The notes below the pieces were generated by a model. It had not been told where the DNA came from and did not search any database. It saw only the letters and a program-made list of their open reading frames with translations. Source: Isoetes taiwanensis (taxonomy: Eukaryota > Streptophyta > Lycopodiopsida > Isoetales > Isoetaceae). From it: 64,000 nucleotides of DNA. Location of the stretch: contig JAJEKV010000207.1 in NCBI GenBank assembly GCA_021234155.1, positions 188,001 through 252,000 on the forward strand, written 5' to 3'. The position numbers and the translations under genes were made by a program. This document shows positions 22,183-35,240 of the stretch, piece by piece; position 1 is the first letter of the stretch, and each line of letters begins with the position of its first letter.

Positions 22183-24401
22183 TCATATAAAGGATATTAG
22201 CATCTTCCTCTGGACTCAAATATGATGCTGCAATACCTATTGTATATTGTATAGTTGTACAGAAGATCGTCACGGTCCTAGTTGAGCATCTAGAAGAAAT
22301 TTTATTGTGTAGAGCATGATTTTGGAATCTTCCATGCTCTTCCTTCAAGATGTAAGAAGGCATCCAAGTATATGAAAAACATTTAGACTGTTGTAGAAGC
22401 TTTTTCATATTACTATGTGAAGTGCTACTAAATGTAGCATACCATGTTGTTTGAAACGACTGAAGCCATGAAATAGAAAACCCTATTAAGCAGTAAATAA
22501 GAATGGCCTGGAAAAGATGAAAACGTATTTGGAGGATAGAGCAAGAAAAGGGCATTTCCTATCTGTTTGAGAGATACAGGGGTATCCAGGGATATCTTCT
22601 GTTTTCGTTTCTTTTGCCCAGTGTTCTGCACTTAGTAAAACACATGAAGAGATGATGCTCGCTGTGAAGTTTCACAGATGATAAACGGATCAAAATGGAG
22701 GCAGAAACCATATAGACATCAATATGGCTTTGCAGCGCTTGCTTGCTTAGATATATCTAATCTAAACAAAGGAAGCCAAGACTTAAGGAAAGGCCTAGAG
22801 TAGCATGGGACCAAGTGTTCTTGCAAAAAGAGCAAAAAGAATTAACAAGAAAGAAACATGCCTTCGATTAGACAAAGGAATGGCCTACTTGTGACCACAT
22901 CATCATCCATGATCATGTTGAGCGTTGGAGGTTTCTTTGAGGCATCATGCACGATACCTTAAATGTAAAACATTCTTAAATGCCAAAAGATTCTTTGCTT
23001 TTTTTACAACTGCATAAAACTTGCAAGGGGATGAGTCTTGTGGATTAGCATCCTAAGGATCTTTGGACTAGTCAAAGTGGAATTCTCTATAATGGTAACT
23101 TTGGCATTTGAGCATGGATCGCATACAACATTCTTGACGTCACAAGCATGGATGGCAAATTAGATTGCAACCCAGCAATTGGATTTCCATTTCTAATATA
23201 CCATCCATTTTGAAACAGCTAAAGAACTTCTAACAACAATAGTTCAACACTTGATCATGCGTCCTGGGCGAAGAAGAACCTCCTGTAGCTAAAATAGAAA
23301 TTAGATGAGTAAAAAGAGATGCATCCCTGCCAGCTATATACATGCTTAGTAGATGTCCTAAATTGCATACCCCTTCCATGTATGACCTAACTTACATATC
23401 CCTTCATATGTATTGGTATCTAAATATCTCTCCCCCCTCTTCCTCATATTAGATGGTTGACAGTAATTATAAAATATTGTGCGACCAAGATGGAAAAACA
23501 TGCCTTTATTAGTCACCACAATGAGCCTTTGCAATGTAGAGTAGGATCCATAGGACAATGTCAGTGTGATGTGTGCGTAACATAAACTGTTTGGTTGTGC
23601 ATCTCATTGCCAACCGATAATCAAATCGAAGGTCTAATGAGATGGACCATGTCTTGGTGCTGGTGGATGAGCACGATCATCATATATCAAGCATATGCAG
23701 GTAGGGAGCAGGGTGAGAAGGTGGATTTAAACCATCAATCTCTTTTTATCATATAGATTGACAGCCAGTATAGACCCAATGTTTGGTCAGAGCATTATAC
23801 CTCCTGCATACATCTTATAATAGAGCCAATACCTAAGCTAGCTTTTAGCTGAAGAGTTCTTTGGTATTTTGCATGGTTCTAACAATCATGCAAAGCTTTA
23901 TTGTAATGCATGGTTCAATACTCGAGACAAAAAAAAAAAAAAATTCCTTCAAGTGGCAACTTCAACCATTGTACACCAAGTCTTTGTGTACAAGCTATCA
24001 AGGCTCTTTTCAAGGGGAGAGGCCAAAATACCTAACACTGCATCAACAAAATGTTTTCCCTCATTGCACTGAATTCTAAATCATTTTGGAGGAGAGTCTT
24101 GTTTAACCCAATGCTAGTCCTTGGCAACTATAATTTGCAACAGTGGTTACTCTACGCGGCTCAAGTATATGACCTCCATGGGATCTCAGATATCACTCCA
24201 ATATAGATAGGGTCTATCTTGAGTCTCACGACAGAGGACGTTATATGAGGTTTGCGCATCTTGCTAATGGTAGCCATGGAGGATGCAGGCTAAACTTCTA
24301 TGGAAGTGGACTGGACCTCAGATTATCCTAGTCCGTACCAGTATGTTCAATTATCATTGTTATTGCCTGGTATTTTAGTTTTTGGGTTGCTCCTAGGGGG
24401 G
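22183..24401. other. Intergenic, nothing assigned
   Basis: Low GC, no gene or convincing element ends recognised. The first few hundred bases presumably include the 3' UTR of the KANSL2-like gene. Confidence 0.5.
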
Positions 24402-24690
24402 CAAACCCTTGTTTATGTAGGTTTGTAGCATATCCTAGGTATATGCTAGAATATACCTAGGATATACTGCTGACTGCTAAAAACCCCTTGCTCCCTGTCG
24501 TAAATTGGGTCGGTCTCGTACGCTCGATGGAGGATGTTGGGTTGATGGGGGCAAATTGTTTACTTGTTTTGTAGCATATCCTAGGTATATGCTAGAATAT
24601 ACCTAGGATATACCGGCCGACCGCTAAAAACCCCTTGCTCCCTCGTAAATTGGCGGGCCTCGTGCGTTACGGATGGAGGATGTTGCAACC
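24402..24690. repeat. Tandem pair carrying a perfect 14-bp-arm hairpin
   Basis: Two copies (period about 146 bp) each hold TATCCTAGGTATAT, a 6-nt loop GCTAGA and the exact reverse complement of the first arm. After the hairpin both copies read GCTAAAAACCCCTTGCTCCC, then a GATGGAGGATGTTG ending. Each arm contains the AvrII palindrome CCTAGG. Confidence 0.9.
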
Positions 24691-27600
24691 GGTATTGCTT
24701 AGGCGAGGCGGGGGCATGAATCGTGCTTGATAATGAGACTACTCCTATGCCGTTTTGCAAATGTTGTGGAGTCCGGAGCTTAGATGATAGAAATTGTTCC
24801 ATCCGAAGAGGTTAAAAACAAAGCTTTGGAATGGAGATATAGCCGTGATGTAGTCATGTGAGGAGTGTGCGTAAGATACGTTGGATTATCCACTTTCGCT
24901 GCGTTCGCTGTCTTCATATGGTGGTAGCAATCGGTCGTGGGCAAGCAGGACTTCAAGATTTGTGAGGACTAAATCTAGCGCAGAGCATGCACCGCAAGGT
25001 CTTCGATTCATCAACAAAGCCGCAGACCAAAAGGCCGTGGCAAGCCGCTTCGATCGATTTCACAAATTGTCCGTTAATGGACTCCTTAAGCGTGAAGATT
25101 TTGGACTTTGCATTGGTTTGTTATTTCGTTTGACCGGTTAATTCTTGGTGTGAAGTTCGAGTAGTAAACATGCAAATGTCTTGTTGGGTTTGTCAAGTAA
25201 AAAATGGGTTTGTTCTTTGGCGTGATTGTCTTACCATTGGAAACTTCGGTTTTGCTATTGCGGGAGATTCTCAAATGACTCCTCTAGATCCCAAGAAAGT
25301 CGAGTATTGTGTCCTATGGTGTAAAAAAATGATGAGATATGTCGCCACAGTGGAGTCCCTCGTGTATAGTCGATTATATCCATATGAATGTCCTAACAAT
25401 TATAACTTTGAATTATTCGCCATGTGAAGATTCTGAGGGGCGGTATGTATGCACTCACATTTGAACAATTGTTTTAGATTAAAACAACATGAATGCAATG
25501 GATCTTTCTCCAAACAATGTTTATAGTTTTTGCGTGCCTAATAATACTTGAGACTATACATTATTACGGATGTGGAGATCCCGCATAAGGGCCCCGAAGT
25601 GGAATCATCACGTTCACTATGTTCATGTTTTGACCAATGATGAAGTAAGTTCTTCGCATGTGGACATTAGCCATCCGAGGCCGCTTAATACCATCCGCAC
25701 TTTCTGCGGCATTTTCTTTGCGGTATGTTTCCTTCTTCATACTCTTTTTTTTCTAGGATTTTTGAGTGATTCTCATAGAATTGGCGGACTAATATTGTAA
25801 ATATTGCAAAATGATCAAGTATTAGTTTACGGATTTGAAAATGTACCGCCATCATCTAGTTAGTCGTCCGGTGTTATCGATGTGGCATGACAATTTCTCT
25901 TGGCGGATGATGCAAACTTAGTAAATTACGGTTATGCAATTACGATGGTAATAGTGCACACTCGACTATGTGACTATGCATCAATGATTGTTTTGCTCCC
26001 CGATCTTGCGGTTTAAAGGCATTAATAGAGGGGCTACAAAGTAGTGGTGCATCTGCGGTATCTCTTTACGATTCAAAGTATGGGGATGGAATACTACATT
26101 CAAGGTATAAGAATCAATTTTCTTTTTGCCATTCTCAAGTTGAAATTAAGTTTGTGCATCCGAGTAGGACTTTGGGCATTATTAAAATAGATGAATTCTT
26201 GGGGACTCTTACAAGCTTACGTGCTTTAGAGAGCGCCGGATGAACTTTCGTTTCTCATCGGGCATTGTGTTAATTTCTTCATTTGCTATGATACACGCTT
26301 TTGACTTCACCCCAAGCTGCGCAGGGGATAAAGAGTATAGCCAATATGGTGAAAAGATAGTGCGGTTTCGCAGATCCACGAGGCGTGTTCCACAGAGATC
26401 AATACACGTTAATTTCCCCAAAGACTATGCGGGAAGGAGCATCTCAAGCTTTCAAGGCACTTGCATGCATATATTTTGGTGATGCAAAGTGGTATTGCCG
26501 GTGGTTATGAGTAAACATTTTCACTCGGTTTTAAAACTTAAGTCTTCCACATCGGGGTTTATCTTTTCGGGAATGGCTAACCGGGCTTTGCGAGGTAAAC
26601 CGAGGTTTTGTAGTTTGTTCGGTTTTGTTTCTTGCAAAAGCGAAGGTTTTGTAATTGCATGCGGTGGGGTGTTGCAATGCTTGAGCTTCTCTGCTGAGGC
26701 CCGTTTTTTCTTCATGCGGATTGTTCAACACATTTTCCACTTATTCGGGCAAAGGCTTCTCTCGGCAATGGCAAGTTAGGAGGTTCAAGAGATGTTATAA
26801 GAGTACCGTCTCACCATGAGTAGGCACTCAAAATGATTGTCCCGATTAACTTTCTAATTGTGAAGATAGAAAAAAGCCATAGATGGAGTGGAATATAGAC
26901 TGGGCGCCTCATCGATAGTAGGGAGCATAAAATATTAATGTGCAATAGTTGCTCATATTGATAACCTAGTTTACTTTTTGGTCGGGTTTTGTTAGCTCTA
27001 AACTTTAAACTTGATCTCTCGTTCAACTTTTCTCGCTCCGGGGCAAGGGGGCTTCAATGTGTAGCTTCAAGTTACAATCAAACTCATGCGAGCATAATGT
27101 TGCGGGATGCCTTATGGGCTTCAATTTATGCAGTGCAACTTGTCGCCTATTTACAACCCCGATCAACTCTTTGCGAAGCCTCCTAATGGACCAACGCCTT
27201 ATGCAAAACTTGAGGAGATCCTTTTCCTTAACCGGGTAGAGCAATTTTTGCTCAAGAATTTAGATGCGGTTGTACTTCTTAAATAAGTGACGTGGTAGTT
27301 TGGATAAGATGAAGGTGGCAAGTTTTAAAGGTTTGGATAATATATGGCTTTATTTGTTGAGACCATGCTTGAAATAGGCTATCTCCATATTAGGGACTTA
27401 ATATGTAGGTTGTATGTGACCAATTAGACTGAGCATATTTGTGCATTGGAAGCCTTGATAGTTTTAGCAAGGCATTAGATTGGCATCCGCTTGGGAAAGA
27501 AGTAGTTTGCATGCCGACGTTCTTCATTGAAGGGATTGAGAATGCTCAATGCGACCTAATGTCCGTTGTTGTCGGCTTCATTGGTGGAATTATCGTAGGC

Positions 27601-28650
27601 CACTTTTTCAGATTATTTGCGTAAATTGTCTATGAAACAGGGGCAGCTATGGACGAGTGCAATCTCGTATTTTGGAAGTGCAAATCCAGGTTTTCTCTGG
27701 CGGAGCTATGGTAAGCGGAAGCAGATTTGCTTTGGGAAAGTCGGTTTTGTTCCCTCGAGCACTTGGCTCATTTTGTAGCTATGGAATTTCCTTTCCTCGA
27801 TTCCTTTTTGTTGCTCTCAAGTTCCGAATATTTTGATGTAGCCTGCTTTGAACAACCTTTTTCTTGACCTTGATGCAATTTGGGCTATTCGTTTCCCACT
27901 CATCTTCCTAACATTGCATATAAAGATATTGTCACTTTGTTTTACAAATTGTGCTATTTTTTACTGTGATTGATCTTGCCCTATGGATTAAGTATTTGTA
28001 TCTCACATGGGCATGAAGCGGCTACCGCCATTTCAAATGTGGCTTGAATTTTTAGAAGCCAATTTCAGTCTCGAACTATATATCCATACTCATCAATATG
28101 AAATGGGGCTCTTGGGTTGACTTTGGAATGGCAACCGCCTCGCTACACAAGTTGCAAAAAGCAGGTTTGAAGACAAGGATGCTACTTCATCATCTGCGGT
28201 GAGTCACGGAGAATCATTTGAAGGCGCAAGGATTGGGCCTTCTACGGAAAATAGTGGACCTAAGATTGAGTTTGCACTTCGGAGAAAGGAATCTTAGCTT
28301 GGGTTTGTGCTTGCAAACAACGGGAATTTGTGCTAAGATTGTCACCAATTTATGCATTGTAGTGTCATAAATAGTTCAGCGATTGATCCGGCCTATAGAA
28401 CATGCATGTTAGTGAATGTCTGCAGATTATATTTGTTTTACGGCAACATACGATTGGCACTACGATCGGGGCTTTTCTTATCCCGAACGGCAATTCAAAG
28501 GTATTTTCAAATGCATTATTTCCTTGCATTCATGATCGCATAAGTGGTGTAACTTTAGCATTTGTCAAGGTATTGCAATGTTTAACATTGGCACGACAAA
28601 CATGGTGCAATTTAAATATCTGTTTAGGATTTGTAATAATAAGTTCTTGA
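24691..28650 (+). other. Degraded coding-like region of unknown identity
   Basis: Higher GC than its flanks. Several plus-strand frames look translated but change phase. They include TPLDPKKVEYCVLWCKKMMR (about 25.28 kb), VLTNDEVSSSHVDISHPRPL (25.63 kb), GLKALIEGLQSSGASAVSLY and IKIDEFLGTLTSLRALESAG (26.0-26.24 kb), FDFTPSCAGDKEYSQYGEKI (26.3 kb), and IYNPDQLFAKPPNGPTPYAK with LEEILFLNRVEQFLLKN (27.15-27.28 kb). None matches a family I know. It could be a decayed retroelement, an old insertion or a dead multi-exon gene. No LTR pair or RT motif was found. Confidence 0.35.
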
Positions 28651-28674
28651 AATCAGTTTATGACAGTCATGAAC

Positions 28675-28950
28675 TTGGCATTACAATACAATTTTTGGTA
28701 TTCTTTTATAAGCACAAAACTTTCAATGCATGTGAAATAAGAAATTAGCATAAGCATAAATATATTGCAAACTTGGCTTCACGATGCAATTTTTGGTGTT
28801 CTTTTCTAAGCACAAGATTCAATGCATATGAAATATAACATTAGCGTAAGCATAAGTATGTTGAAAACTTGGCTTTAAAACACAACTTTTGGTGTTCTTT
28901 TACAAGCAGAAGCTTTTGATGCATGTGAAATATGAGATTAGTGTAAGCAT
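28675..28950 (+). repeat. Three-copy tandem repeat, period about 98 bp
   Basis: Units share CAATTTTTGGTGTTCTTTT, AAGCACAA, AATGCATGTGAAATA and TTAGCATAAGCATA. Confidence 0.85.
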
Positions 28951-30019
28951 AGCCCTTTCTCTCACATGCCCTAACTTATGCCCCCAGCATAAGTCGAGGG
29001 TGAGAAAAATCTTCATACCCTCATTTTACACTCACTCATATTACAAAAACTTGAATAAAGATATCAATACTTGTTTCAAGAAACCTTGTTTCTATGGTGG
29101 GGAGTTCTTAAATTCTGAAGTCATCTTTTGCATAGGTTTTCATCACAAATAAGAGCTGCATACTTTTTTGTCTTACATGGCATAGGATTTTCGATAAAGC
29201 CAGCATGAAGTCATAGTTAAGGAATCGTCAAACAGGAGTTAGTATATCATTTCAATTTTTCTTTGATGCCATTTTCTTTTAATTTATGCCATCTAATGTT
29301 TTTAGCTTTGTGTTTTAGTGAGATTTGTAAATTCTTTTCTCTTCTTAAATATGTATTCATAAGTTGGCTAGATCATGCACTTTGGCAATTCCAATAGCAT
29401 ATGATTTTTGGTTCTTGGATGGACATGTGGCTTATCTTATGGTTTTGAAGACTTTTTTGTGTGGGGGCTCTTTTTTATTGATATGCTTTTCCGATAGATA
29501 AATTGGCTTCTGAGAGTTCCAACAATATCATCCTCTTGTAACTTTAGTCCAGCGACCCATTAATATTCCTAGTCAAATTTGTCATGTTAGGTTTACCATT
29601 GTATCCTAGCAGTAATTAGAGGGACCTTCCTTCTTCTCATAGATATTGAAGATTGTTGTACAAACTGATTGTAAGAACATGGTAGGGATCTACTTTAATT
29701 CAAATATGGGTACAAAATTGCTAGTGGGGTACAATTTTTGGCGAAGCACATATTAAGCATGTAAATAAATGGACACTATGAGAAGACCTGGACCATTAGA
29801 ACCGTCAAAATCAATCAACGGCTAAAATTTCTTGATATGAGCCTGATGCTTCGTAACAGCAGCGACACTCCATTTGTGGCATTTGATCTACTTCACCAAA
29901 TACAGCAAGCTATGGCTCATTGGAATCGGCATCCAAAACTAAGAATCCTTATGAAATTGCAGCTTCTACCTGTGCATATTTTGAGCACAATCATGAAAAA
30001 TTCGATCAAGGTTACCATA
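28951..30019. other. AT-rich intergenic
   Basis: No gene recognised. An open frame at 29837-30103 runs into the tandem repeat below and has no motif. Confidence 0.5.
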
Positions 30020-30383
30020 GAGCAGAAGCCAATATCTCATAAACTACTTGACGAAATGGATTGCCGTCAGTTCCTATGGATTCATAGTATAAAAACGTCT
30101 TAGGACACCAAGTTTCAGTTAAATCCATTGAGTATTTTCACCGCAAGAGGCCAAAAAACGATTTCTGATATTTTACAGTAAAAGCCTAATATCTTACAAA
30201 CTACAATACAGAATTTGATGCCGTCTATTCCATTGGATTCATGATGCAAAAACTTCTATGGAGGTCAAGTTTCAGATCATTCCATAGAGTATTGATAGTG
30301 AAAAAAGCTAAAAAACGATTTCTGGTATCTATAAGGGAAAAGCTTATATCTCACAAACGGCTTCATAAAATCTAATGTCGTCT
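30020..30383 (+). repeat. Tandem repeat of about 150 bp, third unit split by a LINE
   Basis: Units carry ATCTCATAAACTAC, TTCATGATGCAAAAACTTCT and CAAAAAACGATTTCTG-like words. The third unit stops at CTAATGTCGTCT (30383) and resumes at ATTCCATTAGATTGGAGATG (35237), on the far side of the LINE. Confidence 0.8.
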
Positions 30384-31751
30384 CTCTGCTCAAGCCCGAC
30401 ACAGGCGCAGACGAGGGCCATGAAACAGCTGGAGGAACAGATCGAGAGTAACAAGACTCGAATTGCAGGATTTGGCAGAGATACTGATCCTCAAAGATCC
30501 CACGTGCTCAAAAAGGCGGTTAGCGGAAGGCAACGGGTTTACGTAGATGGAGACCGTATGCGGCGCAGTTGGAAGATGGGCTTCGCTTGGCCCACTTTGA
30601 GAGGCAACAGGATAAGCAGGGCCTTGCTGACTTGCGAGCTCGCGTGGATTCCCTCCTCACCACCATGGAGACTATGGCAGGCGACAAACGCGGGGTGTTG
30701 AGCGGGGATCGCGTGGCAACTATTTCCGCCTCAAAGTCGAGAAAGCAGAGGGTATGCCACCTTGATACAAAATGTCCGGAGCCCCTCGTCGAAACCCGGC
30801 CGTGCAGAGCCGAGAACCCCGCAGTAGGGCGGAGACCACGGGATCTGGAGATTCGGGAACTCAAAGCAACCATTGTCCGGCAAAAGGCGGCCTCCATGCT
30901 GAGGTCCATGAACACCATGCGGCATTTGCCGCAGTGAGCTGGCCAAGCAGCCAGAGGCTCCAACGGGGAGCTAGGCTCCCGACTCGAGGCGCAGAGGCCG
31001 CGCGGGAACGGGGGGGCGACCAAGCGCCGTGCCCCACGCCCACGGGTCACCAAGCGAGGCGGGCAGACACCACCTCCCCCCACTCGCGACACCACATCGC
31101 CTTCGTTTGGAGCAGCCCTGCGCTCAACCAACAGGCATCACCTTTGGGACAGCTAATGTTGCCCCTCGACTCGGTGGCGGCGGGGAGGCGAGTCACGGAC
31201 GTCATAATGTGGTGGTGCGTGGACTCTCTGAGGGAGGCAGGAGAAGATCTCGCCAAAGCGCGTGGGATGAGATCTTATCTCGAATGGCATTCCCCCCAGC
31301 GGTACACATTGTTAGAGCAAGCCGCCTTGGGACTCAACGCGACGCATCGCCCGTAGCGTTGTTACCTTCCGCGATTGGCGAACATATGCGAGTACGTGAG
31401 GCCATCTGCGTCGAGTAGGCAATTGAAGGGGCTGCCTCGTATGTCGACCAGGATCTCACCCGATGTAACAAGAGTCCCGGCCGGCAAACAACCTGGCCCA
31501 GTCGGACGCCCGTCGAGAGAGGAGGGGCTGCGAGCCTTGTCGGGGAAGCTTGCAGATTTTCAGACCGGCAAGGTGCCGAGGTCGCCGATGCACGCGCCAG
31601 CCGCCGCCACTCGCCTCCCGGGCGGCCGCTGCCGCCAGCACTCTACCGCAGCACCTTCGCTTCCTGCCGCTCCATTTGTTGCAGGCCGCGACAATCGCTT
31701 CTCCCCAGAATCGGCAGATCATCGAAGGCCCACGTCGAATGCCACCAAATA
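30384..31751 (+). pseudogene. LINE ORF1 remnant (coiled coil plus L1-type C-terminal half)
   Basis: Reads QAQTRAMKQLEEQIESNKTR, then QDKQGLADLRARVDSLLTTM (another frame), VIMWWCVDSLREAGEDL and VHIVRASRLGTQRD. The conserved AASYVDQDLTR motif and a Pro/Ala-rich linker follow. The order matches the copy at 13 kb, and the C-terminal half resembles L1 ORF1p rather than the CCHC-knuckle ORF1 common in flowering-plant L1s. Frameshifts break it at least four times. Confidence 0.65.
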
Positions 31752-31754
31752 GGA

Positions 31755-34700
31755 ACTGTGCCTCCGGATGGTGTCTTGGAACTGCCGGGGCTTCCCCTGG
31801 CAGAAAGGCGAGAGTCTCAACTCTATTGCAACAGATATGGATCTCATTTTCCTCATGGAAACATGGGAGCATGCAGGGCACAGATTACCGGACCTCCCAG
31901 GCTATCTGCATTTCTCGGTGTTCAATGAGTGCACGACAAGCGAGGGCATGGCGGCAACCCGCTACTACCGCGTGCAACCTTAAGGCACTCACTCGTTAAC
32001 AAAAAGCGAGCACAATCGCTACTTGTGGGTGCGCGTGCAGCATGACAGCGGCGACACTTTCCTCATAGCAGCATGCTACTTTCCACATGCCGAGAGCAAC
32101 TTCTATAACACTCATTCGGATGTGGATCGATTGGAGCCCTATGTCGATCTATATGATGACATACAGCAGCACAAACAATTGGGCAAGGTTATGTTGCTTG
32201 GCGACTTTAATGCACTACGAGCCGAAAGGTGTTCAAATTTGACCCCTTGGCGGAGGGCGTCTTGCGGTGAACCCCGCAGAGGTGGCTTGGTCAAGGATAT
32301 CGGATGCGACCATATTTCACGCTATGGCGGCGATTCTTTATTCTGCCGGGTAGTATCTTTGACCTGGTTATTTGTAATGGATTGGCACAATGGCCGTCTT
32401 CCGATTCTTGCGCGACTTGTAGACGGGGAGAACCAAAGGGGCGGCTCCAGTGTGGTCGATTATCCGTTGGTTGAGGAGCGGGCTCGCACACGGTTACTCA
32501 TTTTTCCATCGGGACGGACACGGGGCCGAAGAAGTAGATTCGGACCACCGCCCCTATTCATGCATCTCCATTGGGAGGCTCCCTGCACCTTTGCTTCAAC
32601 ACACCGGGTGCCCAGGTGCGCTGGACTACGACCCGTCGCGGGGACCTATGCCCACCGCTGAGCATGATCCGGGCGGGCTGGCGCAACTCCCCACACTTCA
32701 AGAGCAATGCCGAAGCCGACTCACACCGCTTCGGACGAACTGGCCGAAAGATGCTTTGGAAGAGGCCGCCACGGCGGACCCACGTGCATTACCACCTTTC
32801 CCAACAAATGGTTTGATGATGAGTGTCGGGAGCTTAAACGCGACACTCCGCAAGTCATCGATCCCATCTCTCGCCCACGGGCCATCGGGTCAATACCGCT
32901 CCTTTCTCAAGAACAAGAAGGCCAGATACCTCGCAGAGCATCAGCAACAGATGTTTGGTCTCCTGGACCGGCACCCCAGGACATTCTGGAGAAGGGTCTT
33001 GAGCAAGCCTGCACAGCCCACAGGGAACATCACCTCGGAGCAATGGGTACAAGATTTTGCAATACGGTAGCGACCCGCTCGGGGCCGCACCGATCTCTCC
33101 ACAAATAGGCATGGCTCGGGTTATCACTGAAGGGGATGTTATCATGGGCCCTCTGACGTCTAGCTAATGGGAAGGCAACAGATCTAGATGGCATGCGGGC
33201 AGAACTTCGAAATGGGTTTGGGCCTCCACCGGTGCCATCCTCACAAAGATTGTTCAATAAAGCATTGCGAGAAGGCTTCCCTACGCAATGGACCACGAGC
33301 AGAGTCGTGCCCATATACAAAGCAGGGGACCCTCAATGCCCGGCCAACTACCGTACTATTATGGTCAGCTCTCTCTTTGCAAAACTGTTGGCTGGCATCC
33401 TTGAGCAGCGGCTGACAATATGGGCAGAGGAAACGGAGGTGCGAGCTCTTACACAGGCAGGTTTCCGACCCAGACATTCCACCATTGATCATATCTTCAC
33501 TGCGCACATTGATTGAGGATAGCGGGGAATCGCAGAACCCTGAACATCTTTGTTGTTTCGTTGATTTTGCAAAAGCATTCGACACAGTACCCCGCAGCAA
33601 GCTCGGGACGATTGCGGCGGTAGGGACCCCCCGGACTTGCGGCGAATGCATTATATATAATGCATACGAGGCATGCTTTCGGGCCGTATCACACCGGCAG
33701 CACAACCCGATGTCGGTAGTATTGGAGTGCGTCGGGGTTGCCCCTCTCCCCACACTCTTTTGGCCTATACATTGATCGGTTGGAAGATTGGCTCTCGAGC
33801 ATGGAGGGTAGCGACATCTCATGCATTACACAATCCGGCAACTCATATATGCGACGATGTCAACCTCATGGCCTATACTCCGGAGGACATGCGGCGTCAC
33901 CTGGATGCTCTTGACACTTTTGCCAATTCAGCGGCATGCGAGTTAATTTGGCCAAAACTAGGGTGTGCCGCTAGTTGCATCGTCCGTCGGCCCGAGCTTC
34001 CCACCTTCACTTACCGAGGGGCAAGAGGTAGAGGTGGCTCCGACCTACAAGTACTTGGGGATTGAGTTCTCAACTACCACCCATTGGGATGCGGCGGCTA
34101 TCGGAGGTTGCGGGTCACGGCGGGTTGGAAAGCACTATATGCCATGCTGAGAACAAATGACCACAAAGGCGAGTTATGCGCTGGGGCCACCCGATCACAT
34201 TTGTTTCGGGCTTTGGTTGAGCGGTCCTTTTGTATGGGGCAGAAGTGTGGGGTCCGGTGATATCCCTCAACACTGGAATGACCTCGGCGGTGCGAGAAGG
34301 CCTTCTTGGCACGGGCCACAGGGGTGAAGTCCACAGTTCGTACCGGATCCTACTCGAGGAGATAGGCTTTCTACCCCTTCAGCGGGCTGCATTGGAGCGC
34401 CATATCATTTACTTTCAAAAGGTGGTCGCTATGGCTGATACACGCTTGCCCCATCTTGCTTTAGCCCACGGCTGATGGGGCCCCAGCGCTGAAATCCTGG
34501 CGGAAAGATAAGCAAGCTCGGTGGGTTCTCGCCGGGCGTCGAGGGCAAACAGAATCGCGTCAGTCGGGACAAAGAAAGATCGCGAGGCACTTAAAGCGTA
34601 CCTAGATGCTACTTTCCTTTGCAAGCTCGGGATCTGAGGCTCGGCCGACGCGTAAAGGCGGCACACTATCGTGACAAGTCAATCCTAGGCTCACAAGAGG

Positions 34701-35050
34701 CCCACACCGGTACTTGTGCACCCGGTACGCCCATGAAGAAGCGGACTTATAGCTTCCATTCGCGCGGGGCACATCGCCTCCCGCATTGAAAACAGGCGTT
34801 GGGCTCGGGGAAGCATGAGAGCAAAGGCTTTGCCCGGTGTTGCCACCAGGCGATTGAGGATGAATGTCATACCTTCCAGATCGCCGGCATTTGCCCATAT
34901 CAGAGAGGTATGTTCGATTCGGCCGGTGCACGCCGGCCGTTGCATCGATTATTGACTTCTACGGCGTCAGTGGGCTTGTTGGGGTCATACGTCCAGGAGG
35001 TTATGGATGGACGGACTCGTTTGTGTCCTACGGGACGGTCTTGAACTGTC
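31755..35050 (+). pseudogene. LINE ORF2 remnant (endonuclease and reverse transcriptase)
   Basis: The APE-type endonuclease begins at 31768 with MVSWNCRGFPWQ and continues DLIFLMETWEH, then (from 32023) FLIAACYFPHAESN and MLLGDFNAL. Together these hold the N-terminal Asn, the catalytic Glu and the DxN motif. The reverse transcriptase reads EGFPTQWTTSRVVPIYKAGD and ALTQAGFRPRHSTIDH from about 33.2 kb. CFVDFAKAFDTVPRSKL (motif A) follows, and ICDDVNLMAYTPEDM is motif C with the usual YADD replaced by ICDD. The C-terminal region (34.2-34.5 kb) reads MYGAEVWGPV and LLEEIGFLPLQRAALERHII. At least six frame changes show it is inactive. Confidence 0.8.
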
Positions 35051-35240
35051 CTATGCAATTGTACAGTGTGCCAGCATGCTTATTACTGCTAAGGTTTTTC
35101 CCTCGAAAACCCTTTGGGGCGGGGGTTTTTTAATCCTGTCAGTAATACGCTTGCTGCTTTCTTTTTGTTTGGGTCCCATAGGCCAATTGGTCTCCGTGGA
35201 CGCTAAAAACTTATTCTTATTCTTATTCTTATTCTTATTC

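Larger units (their letters stand above)
30384..35240 (+). mobile_element. Nearly complete, inactive LINE with (TTATTC)n tail
   Basis: A GC-rich element in AT-rich surroundings. Order: ORF1 remnant, ORF2 endonuclease, reverse transcriptase, C-terminal region, then a tail of five TTATTC units (35211-35240) instead of poly(A). It sits inside a 150-bp repeat unit and the flanks rejoin at AATGTCGTCT|ATTCCATTAG, which fixes both ends. The 5' end is truncated compared with the copy at 13 kb (no ATG-proximal ORF1 part). Frameshifts are frequent. The 55.4-kb LINE shares the tail context (GGACGTTAATAAA then TTA repeats), so both belong to related families. Confidence 0.88.

Noticed and set aside
24402-28650. 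LTR retrotransposon with the duplicated 24.4-kb unit as LTR
   Set aside because: The two copies are only 146 bp apart, with no RT, integrase or primer-binding site seen between or after them.
30520-31131. Long minus-strand frame in the LINE
   Set aside because: High-GC antisense of ORF1; no motifs.
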